DNA of 64,000 bases, from the NCBI RefSeq assembly GCF_016651105.1, contig NZ_JAEKEL010000001.1:526001-590000 (forward strand), given 5' to 3'. Below the pieces are notes generated by a model. The model made no database searches and had not been told where the DNA came from. It saw nothing but the letters and a program-made list of their open reading frames with translations. The DNA is from Pseudomonas sp. TH15. Lineage in GTDB: Bacteria; Pseudomonadota; Gammaproteobacteria; Pseudomonadales; Pseudomonadaceae. Both the position numbers and the translations under genes were made by a program. The stretch's first letter is position 1. The number at the start of each line of letters is the position of its first letter. This document shows positions 17,680 to 28,842 of this stretch, piece by piece.

Positions 17680-18675
17680 ATGAATTTACGTGTGCCTTCC
17701 ATTCAACATGACGATTGCGATGAGCTGGCGGCCCTGTGCAAGGCTGGCGGCGATCCTCTGCGGCTGAATGTATTGCGCGCGCTGGCCAACGATTCGTTTG
17801 GCGTGCTGGAGCTGGCGCAGATCTTCGGCATGGGGCAATCCGGCATGAGTCACCACCTCAAGGTGTTGGCCCAGGCTGAACTGGTGGCGACCCGCCGTGA
17901 AGGCAACGCGATTTTCTACCGTCGCGCCCTGCCCCACACCGACCTGCTGGGCGGCAAGCTGCACGCAGCCTTGCTGGAAGAAGTGGATAACCTGACCCTG
18001 CCGGCCGATGTGCAGTCGCGGATCGGTCAGGTCCATGGGCAACGGGCGGCGGCCAGCCAGGACTTTTTCTCACGGGTAGCGGAGAAGTTTCGCGCCCAGC
18101 AAGACTTGATCGCCGGCCTGCCACAGTACCGCGAAAGCGTGGTGGCGTTGCTCGACAAGCTGAGTTTCAGTGAAGGCGCCACCGCCATTGAAGTTGGCCC
18201 TGGCGACGGCGGTTTTCTGCCGGAACTGGCGCGCCGCTTCACCCAGGTGACCGCGCTGGACAACAGCGCGGCGATGCTCGAACTGGCGCGCCAGGTCTGC
18301 GAACGTGAAACGCTGACTAATGTCAGCCTGCAATTGGCCGATGCACTGAACGGTGTAAGCCTTACCGCCGATTGCGTTGTACTGAACATGGTGCTTCACC
18401 ATTTCGCAGCACCGGCCGAAGCACTAAAGCACATGGCCGGTTTGCTGCAACCAGGCGGTAGCCTGTTAGTGACAGAGTTATGTAGCCACAACCAGAGTTG
18501 GGCCAGGGAGGCCTGCGGTGATCTGTGGTTGGGGTTTGAACAGGACGATTTGGCCCGTTGGGCCACCGCTGCGGGACTCGTTCCCGGGGAAAGCCTCTAT
18601 GTAGGCTTACGCAATGGTTTCCAGATCCAGGTCCGCCATTTTCAGCGACCGGCTGGCGACACTCACCATCGGTAA
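17680..18675 (+). CDS. sahR: SahR-like ArsR regulator fused to a SAM methyltransferase fold
   Basis: The 331-aa protein joins an N-terminal ArsR-type winged helix (about residues 15-90, with FGMGQSGMSHHLKVLAQAEL as the recognition region) to a class I methyltransferase domain (AIEVGPGDGGFLPEL near 168-182, then VTALDNSAAML and a VVLNMVLHHF segment). This fusion next to metK is the hallmark of SahR, a repressor that senses S-adenosylhomocysteine through the methyltransferase fold and controls the SAM cycle in Proteobacteria. It lies 18 nt before metK, so the two form an operon. The operator palindrome sits just upstream. The regulator has no visible metal-binding Cys motif of classical ArsR. 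Confidence 0.88.
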   Translation: MNLRVPSIQHDDCDELAALCKAGGDPLRLNVLRALANDSFGVLELAQIFGMGQSGMSHHLKVLAQAELVATRREGNAIFYRRALPHTDLLGGKLHAALLEEVDNLTLPADVQSRIGQVHGQRAAASQDFFSRVAEKFRAQQDLIAGLPQYRESVVALLDKLSFSEGATAIEVGPGDGGFLPELARRFTQVTALDNSAAMLELARQVCERETLTNVSLQLADALNGVSLTADCVVLNMVLHHFAAPAEALKHMAGLLQPGGSLLVTELCSHNQSWAREACGDLWLGFEQDDLARWATAAGLVPGESLYVGLRNGFQIQVRHFQRPAGDTHHR

Positions 18676-18693
18676 ATTCAGGAAAACATCGAG

Positions 18694-19884
18694 ATGAGCG
18701 AATACTCCCTCTTCACCTCCGAGTCCGTGTCTGAAGGGCATCCGGATAAAATCGCCGACCAGATTTCCGATGCAGTGCTGGACGCCATCATTGCTGAAGA
18801 CAAGTTCGCCCGCGTTGCGTGCGAAACCATGGTCAAAACCGGCGTTGCCATCATCGCAGGTGAAGTCACCACGTCGGCCTGGGTCGACCTGGAAGACATC
18901 GTCCGTAACGTGATTCTCGATATCGGCTACAACAGCTCCGACGTCGGCTTCGACGGCGCGACCTGCGGCGTGATGAACATCATCGGCAAGCAGTCCCCTG
19001 ACATCAACCAGGGTGTTGACCGTGCCAAGCCTGAAGATCAGGGTGCCGGCGACCAGGGCCTGATGTTCGGCTACGCCAGCAACGAAACCGACGTGCTGAT
19101 GCCAGCACCGATCACTTTCTCGCACCAGCTGGTTCAGCGCCAGGCCGAAGCCCGTAAATCCGGCCTGCTGCCTTGGCTGCGCCCGGACGCCAAGTCGCAA
19201 GTGACTTGCCGTTACGAAGGCGGCAAGGTTGTCGGTATCGACGCGGTTGTTCTGTCGACCCAGCACAACCCTGAAGTGTCGTACAAAGACCTGCGCGAAG
19301 GCGTGATGGAGCTGATCGTCAAGCACGTGCTGCCTGCCGAATTGCTGTCCAAGGACACCCAGTTCCACATCAACCCGACTGGCCAGTTCATCATCGGTGG
19401 CCCGGTTGGCGACTGCGGTCTGACCGGTCGCAAGATCATCGTCGACAGCTACGGCGGCATGGCTCGCCACGGCGGCGGCGCGTTCTCCGGTAAAGATCCA
19501 TCGAAGGTTGACCGTTCGGCGGCCTACGCCGGTCGTTACGTGGCCAAGAACATCGTTGCGGCCGGCCTGGCAGAGCGTTGCGAGATTCAGGTTTCCTACG
19601 CAATCGGTGTTGCTCAGCCTACGTCGATCTCGTTGAACACCTTCGGCACCGGCAAAATCAGCGACGACAAAATCGTCAAACTGGTTCGCGAAGTGTTCGA
19701 CCTGCGTCCATACGCAATCACCACCATGCTCGACCTGCTGCACCCGATGTACCAGGAAACTGCAGCGTACGGCCACTTCGGTCGCACTCCGCAAACCAAG
19801 ACTGTTGGCGAAGATACTTTCACAACCTTCACCTGGGAAAAAACCGACCGCGCCGACGATTTGCGTCTGGCTGCCGGCCTGTAA
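18694..19884 (+). CDS. metK: S-adenosylmethionine synthetase
   Basis: The 396-aa enzyme makes SAM from methionine and ATP. It shows [16 protein letters not shown] near residues 14-29, the loop [12 protein letters not shown] near 118, the ATP-binding [18 protein letters not shown] and a C-terminal YGHFGR motif. It is of normal length with no lesion. It is the second gene of the sahR-metK operon and ends in a strong terminator. Together with ahcY and metF later in the window it covers most of the methyl cycle. Confidence 0.98.
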   Translation: MSEYSLFTSESVSEGHPDKIADQISDAVLDAIIAEDKFARVACETMVKTGVAIIAGEVTTSAWVDLEDIVRNVILDIGYNSSDVGFDGATCGVMNIIGKQSPDINQGVDRAKPEDQGAGDQGLMFGYASNETDVLMPAPITFSHQLVQRQAEARKSGLLPWLRPDAKSQVTCRYEGGKVVGIDAVVLSTQHNPEVSYKDLREGVMELIVKHVLPAELLSKDTQFHINPTGQFIIGGPVGDCGLTGRKIIVDSYGGMARHGGGAFSGKDPSKVDRSAAYAGRYVAKNIVAAGLAERCEIQVSYAIGVAQPTSISLNTFGTGKISDDKIVKLVREVFDLRPYAITTMLDLLHPMYQETAAYGHFGRTPQTKTVGEDTFTTFTWEKTDRADDLRLAAGL

Positions 19885-19902
19885 GACTTTCCTGGCGGTA
19901 CC

Positions 19903-19938
19903 AAAAGCCCCGCACGGTTCGCCGTGCGGGGCTTTTTT
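19903..19938 (+). terminator. Rho-independent terminator of sahR-metK
   Basis: AAAAGCCCCGCACGG-TTCG-CCGTGCGGGGCTTTTTT: a 15-bp stem with a UUCG loop and a T-run. Confidence 0.95.
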
Positions 19939-20035
19939 GCTTTGAAGATCAACAGATCGCCGCCGTTGAAACACCCCGAAAAACACCCGCCCGACCTCGC
20001 TCAAAATCCTGACTAACCTTCAAAAACCCCCATGA

Positions 20036-21717
<1,682 letters not shown>

Positions 21718-21816
21718 CGACCAACAATGCCTGTCAGCCTGGGAACCCAATGGTGGCGCTGCGCTCAAACAGCCCATTGCCACATCGACCCGATTGCCTC
21801 TTCGCATGGAGCTTTT

Positions 21817-22212
21817 ATGAAATTTCTTTCACCGCTCGCCCTGTTGACCCTTTGCAGCGTGCTGGCCGCTCCACTGATGGCTGCTGAAGAAATCCCGGAA
21901 CTGACCGGCTGCGCGGCCAAGAAACAGGGCATCGTCAACCAGATCGAACAGGCCAAAAGCCGCGGCAATGCCGATCAGCAAGCCGGCCTGGAGACCGCCC
22001 TGAGCGAAGTCACCGCCCACTGCACCGACGCCTCCCTGAAGAAGGAACGCGAAAACAAGGTGCTCGACGCCAAGCATGAAGTCAGCACGCGTCAGGCTGA
22101 TCTCGACAAGGCCATGAAAAAAGGCGATGCCGACAAGATCAACAAACGCAAAGACAAACTCGCCGATTCCCGCAAGGAATTGCAGGATGCGTTGGACGAA
22201 TTGGATAAGTAA
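21817..22212 (+). CDS. DUF1090 periplasmic protein (YqjC-like)
   Basis: The 131-aa protein has a signal peptide (MKFLSPLALLTLCSVLAAPLMAA, then EEIPE). A charged, largely alpha-helical coiled domain follows with CAAKKQGI, ENKVLDAKHEV and two Cys, as in DUF1090. The function is unknown. The start is the ATG at 21817, because the upstream extension is not signal-like. It stands alone, followed by a family B REP pair. Confidence 0.88.
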   Translation: MKFLSPLALLTLCSVLAAPLMAAEEIPELTGCAAKKQGIVNQIEQAKSRGNADQQAGLETALSEVTAHCTDASLKKERENKVLDAKHEVSTRQADLDKAMKKGDADKINKRKDKLADSRKELQDALDELDK

Positions 22213-22238
22213 GTTTCCGGCTGCGCCAGGGAGCTTTT

Positions 22239-22370
22239 GTGGCGAGGGGGCTTGCCCCCGCTGGGTCGCGAAGCGGCCCCAAAATCAGCAGACGCGGATA
22301 ATCAGATAGACCGCGCGGGCCGAATTGACGACTGCTTCGCAGCCGAACGGGGGCAAGCCCCCTCACCACA
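22239..22370. repeat. Inverted REP pair, family B (GTGGCGAGGGGGCTTGCCCC)
   Basis: Arms at 22239-22262 and 22345-22370 with an 82-nt spacer containing GACTGCTTCGCAGCC. Related copies lie at 44365 and 45278. Confidence 0.88.
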
Positions 22371-22389
22371 GGGAATACACACCGCTAGA

Positions 22390-22839
22390 TCAATGATCCC
22401 GAAACTGTTTATGGCATGCACTACAGGCATCTTCGACTTTCTGCACTGCCGGCCCAAGATTGCTCGCCTGGTAAGGCTGAACCTTGCTGGCAACCACCAA
22501 TTCACCGGTGGCGCCTTCAAGGTTGCGGGCCATTTCCTGGAAGCGTGCCTGCTGCTGCCACACATTGTCCTTGGCGCTGGTGTGATCTTCTTCGCGCACC
22601 TGCGGGAAATGCTTCCACGGTTCGTGGGACAGCGAATCAAGTTTCACCGCACCATCGGCAAATTTCGGCCCGTCGAACGGAATGCGCCCACGCAACATGC
22701 CACCCAGGTCTTCGCCGGTCTTGAGCATTTGCTTGAAAATCGCCTTGCGCTGACCCAACGGCGAGTTCGGGTCAACACCGCCGCAAGCGGACAGGGTCAG
22801 GCAGGCCAGCAATACAACAGAAAGTCTTTTAAGAGTCAT
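22390..22839 (-). CDS. Cytochrome c'/c-556 family lipoprotein
   Basis: The 149-aa protein has a lipoprotein-type signal (LSVVLLACLTLSAC) and a C-terminal haem-binding CSACH followed by KQFRDH. This placement of CxxCH at the end of a four-helix bundle is typical of the cytochrome c' family (Cytochrom_C_2). RKAIFKQMLKTGEDLGGML forms the first helix. It probably sits in the periplasm, membrane-anchored; its redox partner is unknown. It is divergent from mltA. Confidence 0.9.
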   Translation of the reverse strand: MTLKRLSVVLLACLTLSACGGVDPNSPLGQRKAIFKQMLKTGEDLGGMLRGRIPFDGPKFADGAVKLDSLSHEPWKHFPQVREEDHTSAKDNVWQQQARFQEMARNLEGATGELVVASKVQPYQASNLGPAVQKVEDACSACHKQFRDH

Positions 22840-22967
22840 GGTGGCTTCAGGTCACGGGGAACGGCGGCCAGTATCCTCGCGTCATCGTTAAAGACCAATA
22901 GCCCTATTATCAATAAGGGTTGTTTGAGCGCATGGAGCACTCAGGCAACCGTCAAAGGAATTACTCC

Positions 22968-24143
22968 ATGAACAGCCGTTTCAAGGCCTGGCAACATTGC
23001 CTGGCCTGGACCCTTCCGATGGTGGCCGTGCTCGCAGGCTGCACCGGGGGCGACAACAAGCCGAAAACACACGCGCTGGCCACTTACACCAGCGCCACTT
23101 GGGATGCGCTACCGGCCGTGTCAGACAACGACCTGGTGGCCGGCTTCGGCTCCTGGCGCAGCGCCTGCACCCGACTCAAGGCCGACCCGGTCTGGGGCTC
23201 GACCTGCGCGGCATCCGCGACCGTGCCGCAAACCGCCGATGACATTCGTGGCTTCCTCAAGCAGAACCTGGAGGTCTACGGCCTGCGTGCCGCCAATGAC
23301 AATCCCAACGGCCTGATCACCGGCTATTACGAGCCCGTGTACCCCGGCAGCCTGACCCAGACTGAAGTGGCAAACATCCCGGTGTACGGCGTGCCCGACG
23401 ACATGATCATTGTGTCCCTGGACAGCATTTACCCGGAACTCAAGGGCAAACGCCTGCGCGGACGGCTCGAAGGTCGCGTGCTCAAGCCGTATGACGACGC
23501 CGCCACCATCGAGAGCAAAGGGGTCAAGGCACCGGTCGTTGCCTGGCTGACCGACCCGATGAACCTGCAATTCCTGCAAATCCAGGGTTCCGGGCGTATC
23601 CAGCTCGACGACGGCCGCCAATTGCGCATCGCCTATGCAGACCAGAACGGCCACCCCTATCGACCGATCGGCCGCTGGCTGGTGGATCAGGGTGAACTGA
23701 AGAAAGAAGACGTGACCATGGGCGCTATCAGCACTTGGGCTAAAGCGAACCCGTCTCGTATTCCGCAACTGCTGGGCAGCAACCCGAGCTACGTGTTTTT
23801 CACCCGTAATCCAGACAGCAATGAAGGCCCGCGTGGCTCGCTGAACGTGCCACTGACTGCGGGTTACAGCGCAGCGGTGGATCGCAAGGTGATTCCGCTG
23901 GGCAGCCTGTTGTGGTTATCGACCACTAAACCGGACGGCACCGCACTGGTACGCCCGGTGGCAGCTCAAGATACCGGCGGTGCGATTGCTGGCGAGGTTC
24001 GCGCGGACTTGTTCTGGGGCACAGGCGAGGCGGCCGGGCAACTGGCCGGGGACATGAAACAGCAAGGGCAGATCTGGATGTTGTGGCCAAAAGGCGCAGC
24101 ATTACCGCAAGTGCCGCAGGTGGCTGATGCGGTGAAACCTTGA
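22968..24143 (+). CDS. mltA: Membrane-bound lytic murein transglycosylase A
   Basis: The 391-aa outer-membrane lipoprotein (signal ending in VAVLAGC) cleaves peptidoglycan to 1,6-anhydromuropeptides. Visible are the MltA-domain segments LITGYYEPVYPGS and FLQIQGSGRIQL, and the 3D-like C-terminal domain with VAAQDTGGAIAGEVRADLFWG, including the conserved Asp residues. AAAGGA precedes the ATG at 22968. The longer frame from 22920 does not make a sensible signal peptide. Confidence 0.95.
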   Translation: MNSRFKAWQHCLAWTLPMVAVLAGCTGGDNKPKTHALATYTSATWDALPAVSDNDLVAGFGSWRSACTRLKADPVWGSTCAASATVPQTADDIRGFLKQNLEVYGLRAANDNPNGLITGYYEPVYPGSLTQTEVANIPVYGVPDDMIIVSLDSIYPELKGKRLRGRLEGRVLKPYDDAATIESKGVKAPVVAWLTDPMNLQFLQIQGSGRIQLDDGRQLRIAYADQNGHPYRPIGRWLVDQGELKKEDVTMGAISTWAKANPSRIPQLLGSNPSYVFFTRNPDSNEGPRGSLNVPLTAGYSAAVDRKVIPLGSLLWLSTTKPDGTALVRPVAAQDTGGAIAGEVRADLFWGTGEAAGQLAGDMKQQGQIWMLWPKGAALPQVPQVADAVKP

Positions 24144-24166
24144 GCCATCTATTGGCAGTTAGATAG

Positions 24167-24233
24167 CTATCGCGAGCAAGCTCGCTCCCACAGGGAAATG
24201 CATTCCAATGTGGGAGCGAGCCTGCTCGCGATG
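24167..24233. repeat. REPIN, family A
   Basis: Arms at 24167-24193 and 24209-24233. Apart from one base it equals the copy at 15323-15394, loop included. Confidence 0.9.
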
Positions 24234-24271
24234 AGGCCAGGACAGACACCGATGATTCTGGCTAAAACGCC

Positions 24272-24655
24272 TCAGATCGACACAAAAAAGAAACTGGCAA
24301 TCAACCCCATCCCCACAAACCACACCAGCGACCGCAAGATCGCCCAATCCGCCAGGTAGCAAATGATGTACAGCAGGCGACTGGTGATAAACATCACCGC
24401 CAGCACGTTGACCGTCACCAACTGCGCCGTCCCCACCAAATGCGCCACGATCACCGCCGCCGCAAACGCCGGTGTCACTTCGAAGCTATTCAACTGCGCC
24501 GCATGCGCCCGTCGGGCCAGACCGTTGAGGCTTTCCATGAAGTCGCGCGGATCATGGTTGTCACTCAGCCGATAGCCACCCACGACCTTGGCGACGCCCG
24601 TGCAGATATAGGGCAGGAAAATCGCAATCATCACGCACCACAGAGCAACCGTCAT
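24272..24655 (-). CDS. MAPEG-family membrane protein
   Basis: The 127-aa protein has four hydrophobic segments (about residues 3-22, 55-75, 77-97, 105-125). The loop SDNHDPRDFMESLNGLARRA is followed by an NSFE motif, the signature of the bacterial MAPEG branch (relatives of glutathione transferase and leukotriene synthase). The activity is unproven for such bacterial members. It is 41 nt downstream of the EamA transporter on the same strand, possibly cotranscribed. Confidence 0.85.
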   Translation of the reverse strand: MTVALWCVMIAIFLPYICTGVAKVVGGYRLSDNHDPRDFMESLNGLARRAHAAQLNSFEVTPAFAAAVIVAHLVGTAQLVTVNVLAVMFITSRLLYIICYLADWAILRSLVWFVGMGLIASFFFVSI

Positions 24656-24696
24656 AAAGCAGTCCTTTCTTCAGTTTTTAGAAATTCGGGGGCCAG

Positions 24697-25530
24697 TCAA
24701 AACTTCATCACCAGCATGCCGATCAGTACCAACCCGCAAGCTAAGAGCCGTGGCCGGCCGAAAGGTTCTTTCAGATACCGCATGCCGAACAGCACCACCA
24801 GAATCACACTGATCTCACGCAGCGCCGCCGCTTCGGCAATCGAGCCCAGTTGCATCGCCCACAGCACCAAAGCGTAGCTGAACAACACACAGAACCCGAC
24901 CGCCAACCCCAGTCGCCACTGTTCACGCCAGAACAGCATGAACGCTCGTCGCTTACGCACCAGTGCCAGCAACGGGAACGGCCAGGCGCTGAGCAACGTG
25001 ACCCAGACCAAATAGTCCAGCGGATGAGACCAGCGCCGTAACGCCTGGCCATCGATGAAGGTGTAGCAGCCGATACACAGGCCGATCAACGCCACCACCG
25101 GCAGCATCGACCACGGCAGCCGCGCACCGCCACCACCCTGCCAGAGCAGGCACAGCATGCCGAACGGGATCAGCAAAATGCCGAAGATCTGCTGATTCGT
25201 CAGCACTTCGCCGGCAAAGATCAGCGTCAACGCCAGCACCACCAGTGGTGACAGACCGCGCATCAGCGGATAGACCAGCCCCAGGTCACCGACCCGATAG
25301 GCCTGAATCAGCAAGTAGCGATAGAGCAACTCGAACGCTGCCGACGCCAGAATCCACGGCCAGATTTCTATCGGTGGCAGATTCACGAACGGCAACATCA
25401 CCGCGACAAACAGCATCGCCACCGAGTCCATGCAAGCCACTACCAGCAACCGTTCGGCGCTGAATTTGATCAGGGTATTCCACGCCGCGTGTAACAGCGC
25501 CGCCACCAATACCAACGCCGTCGCAAGCAC
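24697..25530 (-). CDS. EamA/DMT-superfamily transporter
   Basis: The 277-aa protein has about ten membrane helices arranged as two EamA repeats, including LVYPLMRGLSPLVVLALTLI in the first and AAALREISVILVVLFGMRYL in the second. Such carriers export amino acids, purines or other metabolites; the substrate is not predictable here. The start, with a short N-terminus leading straight into the first helix, is typical of the family. Confidence 0.88.
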   Translation of the reverse strand: MLATALVLVAALLHAAWNTLIKFSAERLLVVACMDSVAMLFVAVMLPFVNLPPIEIWPWILASAAFELLYRYLLIQAYRVGDLGLVYPLMRGLSPLVVLALTLIFAGEVLTNQQIFGILLIPFGMLCLLWQGGGGARLPWSMLPVVALIGLCIGCYTFIDGQALRRWSHPLDYLVWVTLLSAWPFPLLALVRKRRAFMLFWREQWRLGLAVGFCVLFSYALVLWAMQLGSIAEAAALREISVILVVLFGMRYLKEPFGRPRLLACGLVLIGMLVMKF

Positions 25531-25685
25531 GGCTTACTCCTTGATTTTTTTGTTGACCCTACACCAATGCGTGCGGCTGACCAACGGAGAGGACGGATTG
25601 TGTCCTCACCCCGAATCAGCCCATCCAACCTCTGCACCGAAGATTCGGAGCGCTGTCTTTCCACCCCTCATCCAAAGGACCCCGG

Positions 25686-26948
25686 ATGCTTGAACTCGTC
25701 GCCGCTTTCATCTGCCTCACCACCCTCCTCACCTTCGTAAACTTTCGCTTCATCGGCCTGCCGCCAACCATTGGTGTAATGGTCACCGCGCTGATGTTCT
25801 CCTTGCTGCTGCAAGGCCTGAGCCTGCTCGGCTACCCCGGCCTGGAAGAGCGTGTGCAGCAACTGATCGGCCAGATCGACTTCGGCGATCTGCTGATGAA
25901 CTGGATGCTCTCGTTCCTGCTGTTCGCTGGCGCCTTGCACGTAAATCTGAACGACCTGCGCAGCTATCGTTGGCCGATCGGCCTCTTGGCAACGTTCGGT
26001 GTACTGATCGCTACCGCGGTAATCGGCAGTCTCGCCTATTACATTTTTGCCCTGTTCGGCTGGCACGTGAGCTTCCTCTACTGCCTGCTGTTCGGTGCGC
26101 TGATTTCCCCGACCGACCCGATCGCGGTGCTCGGCGTGCTACGAACCGCCAACGCCTCGAAACCACTGAAAACCACCATCGTCGGCGAATCGCTGTTCAA
26201 CGACGGCACTGCGGTTGTGGTGTTTACCGTGTTGCTGGGCATCGCCCAACTCGGGGAGACCCCGACCATCGGTGCCACTGCCATGCTGTTTGCTCACGAA
26301 GCGATTGGCGGCGTGCTGTTCGGCGGGCTGATCGGTTATCTGGTCTACCTGATGATCAAAAGCATCGAGCAGCACCAGATCGAAGTGATGCTGACCCTGG
26401 CGCTGGTAATCGGCGGCTCGGCAATGGCCTCGGAGTTGCACGTCTCGGCACCGATTGCGATGGTGGTCGCCGGTCTGATCATCGGCAACCTCGGGCGCAA
26501 TCTGGCGATGAACGACATGACCCGCAAATACCTCGACGGCTTCTGGGAGTTGCTCGATGACATGCTCAACGCGCTGCTCTTCGCCTTGATCGGCATGGAG
26601 CTGTTGCTGCTGCCGTTCAACTGGCTGCACTTGGCGGCGGCGGGTTTGCTGGCGGTGGCGATTCTGCTGTCGCGCCTGCTCACCGTGGCGCCCGCAATCC
26701 TCTTGCTACGCCGTTGGCGCACGGTGCCGCGCGGCACCATTCGTGTGTTGACGTGGGGCGGTTTGCGCGGCGGCGTGTCGGTTGCCCTGGCACTGTCGCT
26801 GCCGCTGGGTATCGAGCGTGACTTGCTGCTGAGCATCACCTACATCGTCGTGCTGTCATCGATCCTGATACAAGGCCTGACCATTGGCCGCGTCGTTCGC
26901 GGGGTGACCACTCCGCAAAGCGTCGGCACTGCCGATTCTGCACACTGA
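25686..26948 (+). CDS. CPA1-family Na+(K+)/H+ antiporter
   Basis: The 420-aa protein has about 12 transmembrane helices. It carries the CPA1 hallmark GALISPTDPIAVLGVLR, GESLFNDGTAVVVF with the conserved Asn-Asp pair, and LTWGGLRGGVSVALALSLP. It probably exchanges Na+ or K+ for H+ in the inner membrane. Length and motifs are complete, without the long cytoplasmic C-tail of some homologues. It ends just before a strong inverted repeat. Confidence 0.92.
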   Translation: MLELVAAFICLTTLLTFVNFRFIGLPPTIGVMVTALMFSLLLQGLSLLGYPGLEERVQQLIGQIDFGDLLMNWMLSFLLFAGALHVNLNDLRSYRWPIGLLATFGVLIATAVIGSLAYYIFALFGWHVSFLYCLLFGALISPTDPIAVLGVLRTANASKPLKTTIVGESLFNDGTAVVVFTVLLGIAQLGETPTIGATAMLFAHEAIGGVLFGGLIGYLVYLMIKSIEQHQIEVMLTLALVIGGSAMASELHVSAPIAMVVAGLIIGNLGRNLAMNDMTRKYLDGFWELLDDMLNALLFALIGMELLLLPFNWLHLAAAGLLAVAILLSRLLTVAPAILLLRRWRTVPRGTIRVLTWGGLRGGVSVALALSLPLGIERDLLLSITYIVVLSSILIQGLTIGRVVRGVTTPQSVGTADSAH

Positions 26949-26952
26949 CCCT

Positions 26953-27002
26953 TGAACCGGGCACCGTCGCGGCGCACTCGCGCTGTGACGGTGCCCGGTT
27001 CA
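26953..27002. terminator. Long stem between convergent antiporter and amidase genes
   Basis: TTGAACCGGGCACCGTC pairs with GACGGTGCCCGGTTCA across an 18-nt loop. There is no T-run, but the position and strength fit bidirectional termination. Confidence 0.7.
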
Positions 27003-27006
27003 GGTA

Positions 27007-28289
27007 TCAGCCGGCAGCTCTCAACACGGCATCAACCTGCTCCGCAGCGTGCAAAAGCACGCTGTCTTCTCTAAAACCTCCGATCATTTGCAGCCCAACG
27101 GGTAACGCCGCGGCATTGCGCACGAGAGGAAGGTTGATCTGAGGCAAGCCAAACGCCATCCAGAACTTGCTGAAATCGGAAGGTCCGGTCGCGCCAAGGC
27201 CCAACGGAGCGACGATGCCACAGCTCGCACCCAGCATGGCGTCAAACGGTTTGAAGATGGCTTCCAAAACCATCGCCAACTTCGCCAAACGCTGCTTTGC
27301 CGCTGATTCTTGTGCCCACGTCGTCAGACGAGCGCGCTCGATCATGACCAATAATTCTTCACTGAGCAGGTCAGGATGCGCTTGCAACTCCTTCGCCAGC
27401 GAACGGGCGCCCTCGCAATCGTTGATTAGCTGATGATCATCGAACACACCGGCAAATTCGTCCGGCAACGCCACCTCGCTCACTTGATGCCCCGCCAGAC
27501 GCAGCTCTTCAACGGCAGCTTGCAATGACCTGGCGACGTCCTCGTCGACCTGATCCCAACGCGCCGTACGGCAGAAACCGAATGAGCATAAATGCCGCTC
27601 AGCAGCAGGCGCCGGTAAACCGGGGATCAAGACTTGAGCCATCAGTCGCAGATCCCGCACCGAGCGACCGTACCAGCCCACGGTGTCGAAGCTCGGCGCC
27701 AGCGGTTTCACGCCTTCCAGCGAGACCACTCCTGTCGAAGGCTTAAAGGCGAACAACCCGCAGTAAGAGGCCGGTTTGAGCAGCGAACCGGCAGTCTGGG
27801 TACCCAGCGCCACGGCAAAGAAATCCGCCGCCATCCCGGCCGCGGAGCCGGCGCTTGAGCTGCCCGGCGTGCGGTCCAGATCATGCGGGTTGCGGGTCGG
27901 GCCGGTGTGCATGTAGGCAAATTCGGTGGTGTGGGTCTTGCCCATGATCAACGCGCCGGCCTCGCGCAGCAGCGCGACGACATGAGCGTCACGCGAAGGA
28001 TGGTTATGCGCATAGATGGGGAGTAAAAACGCGTGGGATGATCGACGGTGTCGTAGATGTCTTTGACCCCCACGGGGACACCTGCGAGCAGGCCTTTCGC
28101 GCTGCTGTTTATCCGTTGGCGCGCTTGCTTGCGCACCTCGTCAGGGTCGAACGCAACAAAGGCTTTTATGCTCTGCTCTTGCGCTTCGACACAGTCAAGA
28201 AAGTGCTCAGTCACTGCCTCTGCGCTCACGACCTGCGAACGAACCCATTGCGAAATGGCTGTGGCGTCTGCTTTATCGAAATCGTGCAT
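27007..28289 (-). pseudogene. Amidase-signature enzyme, frameshifted
   Basis: The N-terminal part (MHDFDKADATAISQWVRSQ to DHPTRFYSP) carries the catalytic Lys in GVPVGVKD near residue 76. The C-terminal part carries PGSSSAGSA and LGTQTAGS with the cis-Ser and nucleophilic Ser. They are in different frames. One C is missing from the coding-strand run TCCCCATC (28018-28022); restoring it yields IYAHNHPSRDAHVVALLREA and a 427-residue amidase. The start at 28289 has GGGGAG about 10 nt upstream. The catalytic triad is otherwise intact. The substrate is unknown. VOC and LysR genes lie upstream. Confidence 0.88.
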
Positions 28290-28326
28290 ATCGCTCCCCG
28301 GGCTTGCCTTCGAAAGTGTCGACATT

Positions 28327-28740
28327 TCAAGTTGCATACACTGATCGCAGATCAGTGAAGCCCTTGATCTCGATAGGGTTTGAGGCAGAATCGAGAAAGA
28401 ACATCGTTGCCTGCTCACCGGGTTCTCCGGGAAAACGAATGCTGGGTGGCAGAACAAATTGCACTTGGCCTTTGAGTAGCCGGTCTCTTAAAACGACCCA
28501 GTCCGACATCTCGAGTATCACGCCAAAATGCGGCATCGGCACGTTGTGCTCACCGACTTTCCCCGTGTTGCTTACCGAAAAGGGTTCGCCCAGATGCAAC
28601 GACAATTGATGCCCGAAAAAATTGAAATCGACCCAGGTATCGGTGCTGCGCCCTTCCTCGCATCCCAGCAGATCACCATAGAACTGCCGGGACAGCTGCA
28701 AATCACGGACGTGAAAAGCGAGATGAAAAATCGATTGCAT
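28327..28740 (-). CDS. VOC-superfamily (glyoxalase/bleomycin-resistance fold) protein
   Basis: The 137-aa protein has the paired beta-alpha-beta-beta-beta modules of the VOC fold. It starts HLAFHVRDLQLSRQFYGDLL with the first metal-type His, then PHFGVILEM and FFLDSASNPIEIKGF with the terminal Glu. It could be a metal-dependent dioxygenase, lyase or binding protein; the substrate is unknown. It is upstream of the amidase on the same strand and divergent from a LysR regulator, suggesting a small regulated locus. Confidence 0.88.
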   Translation of the reverse strand: MQSIFHLAFHVRDLQLSRQFYGDLLGCEEGRSTDTWVDFNFFGHQLSLHLGEPFSVSNTGKVGEHNVPMPHFGVILEMSDWVVLRDRLLKGQVQFVLPPSIRFPGEPGEQATMFFLDSASNPIEIKGFTDLRSVYAT

Positions 28741-28842
28741 AAGCCACTCCTGATGATGGAAACAGCCGAACGGTTGCAGACTGTGCGGTTTCCATGAAAA
28801 AGAGATAGCCTGTAATTCTTTCCGCCTTCGAAAGTATTTCTT

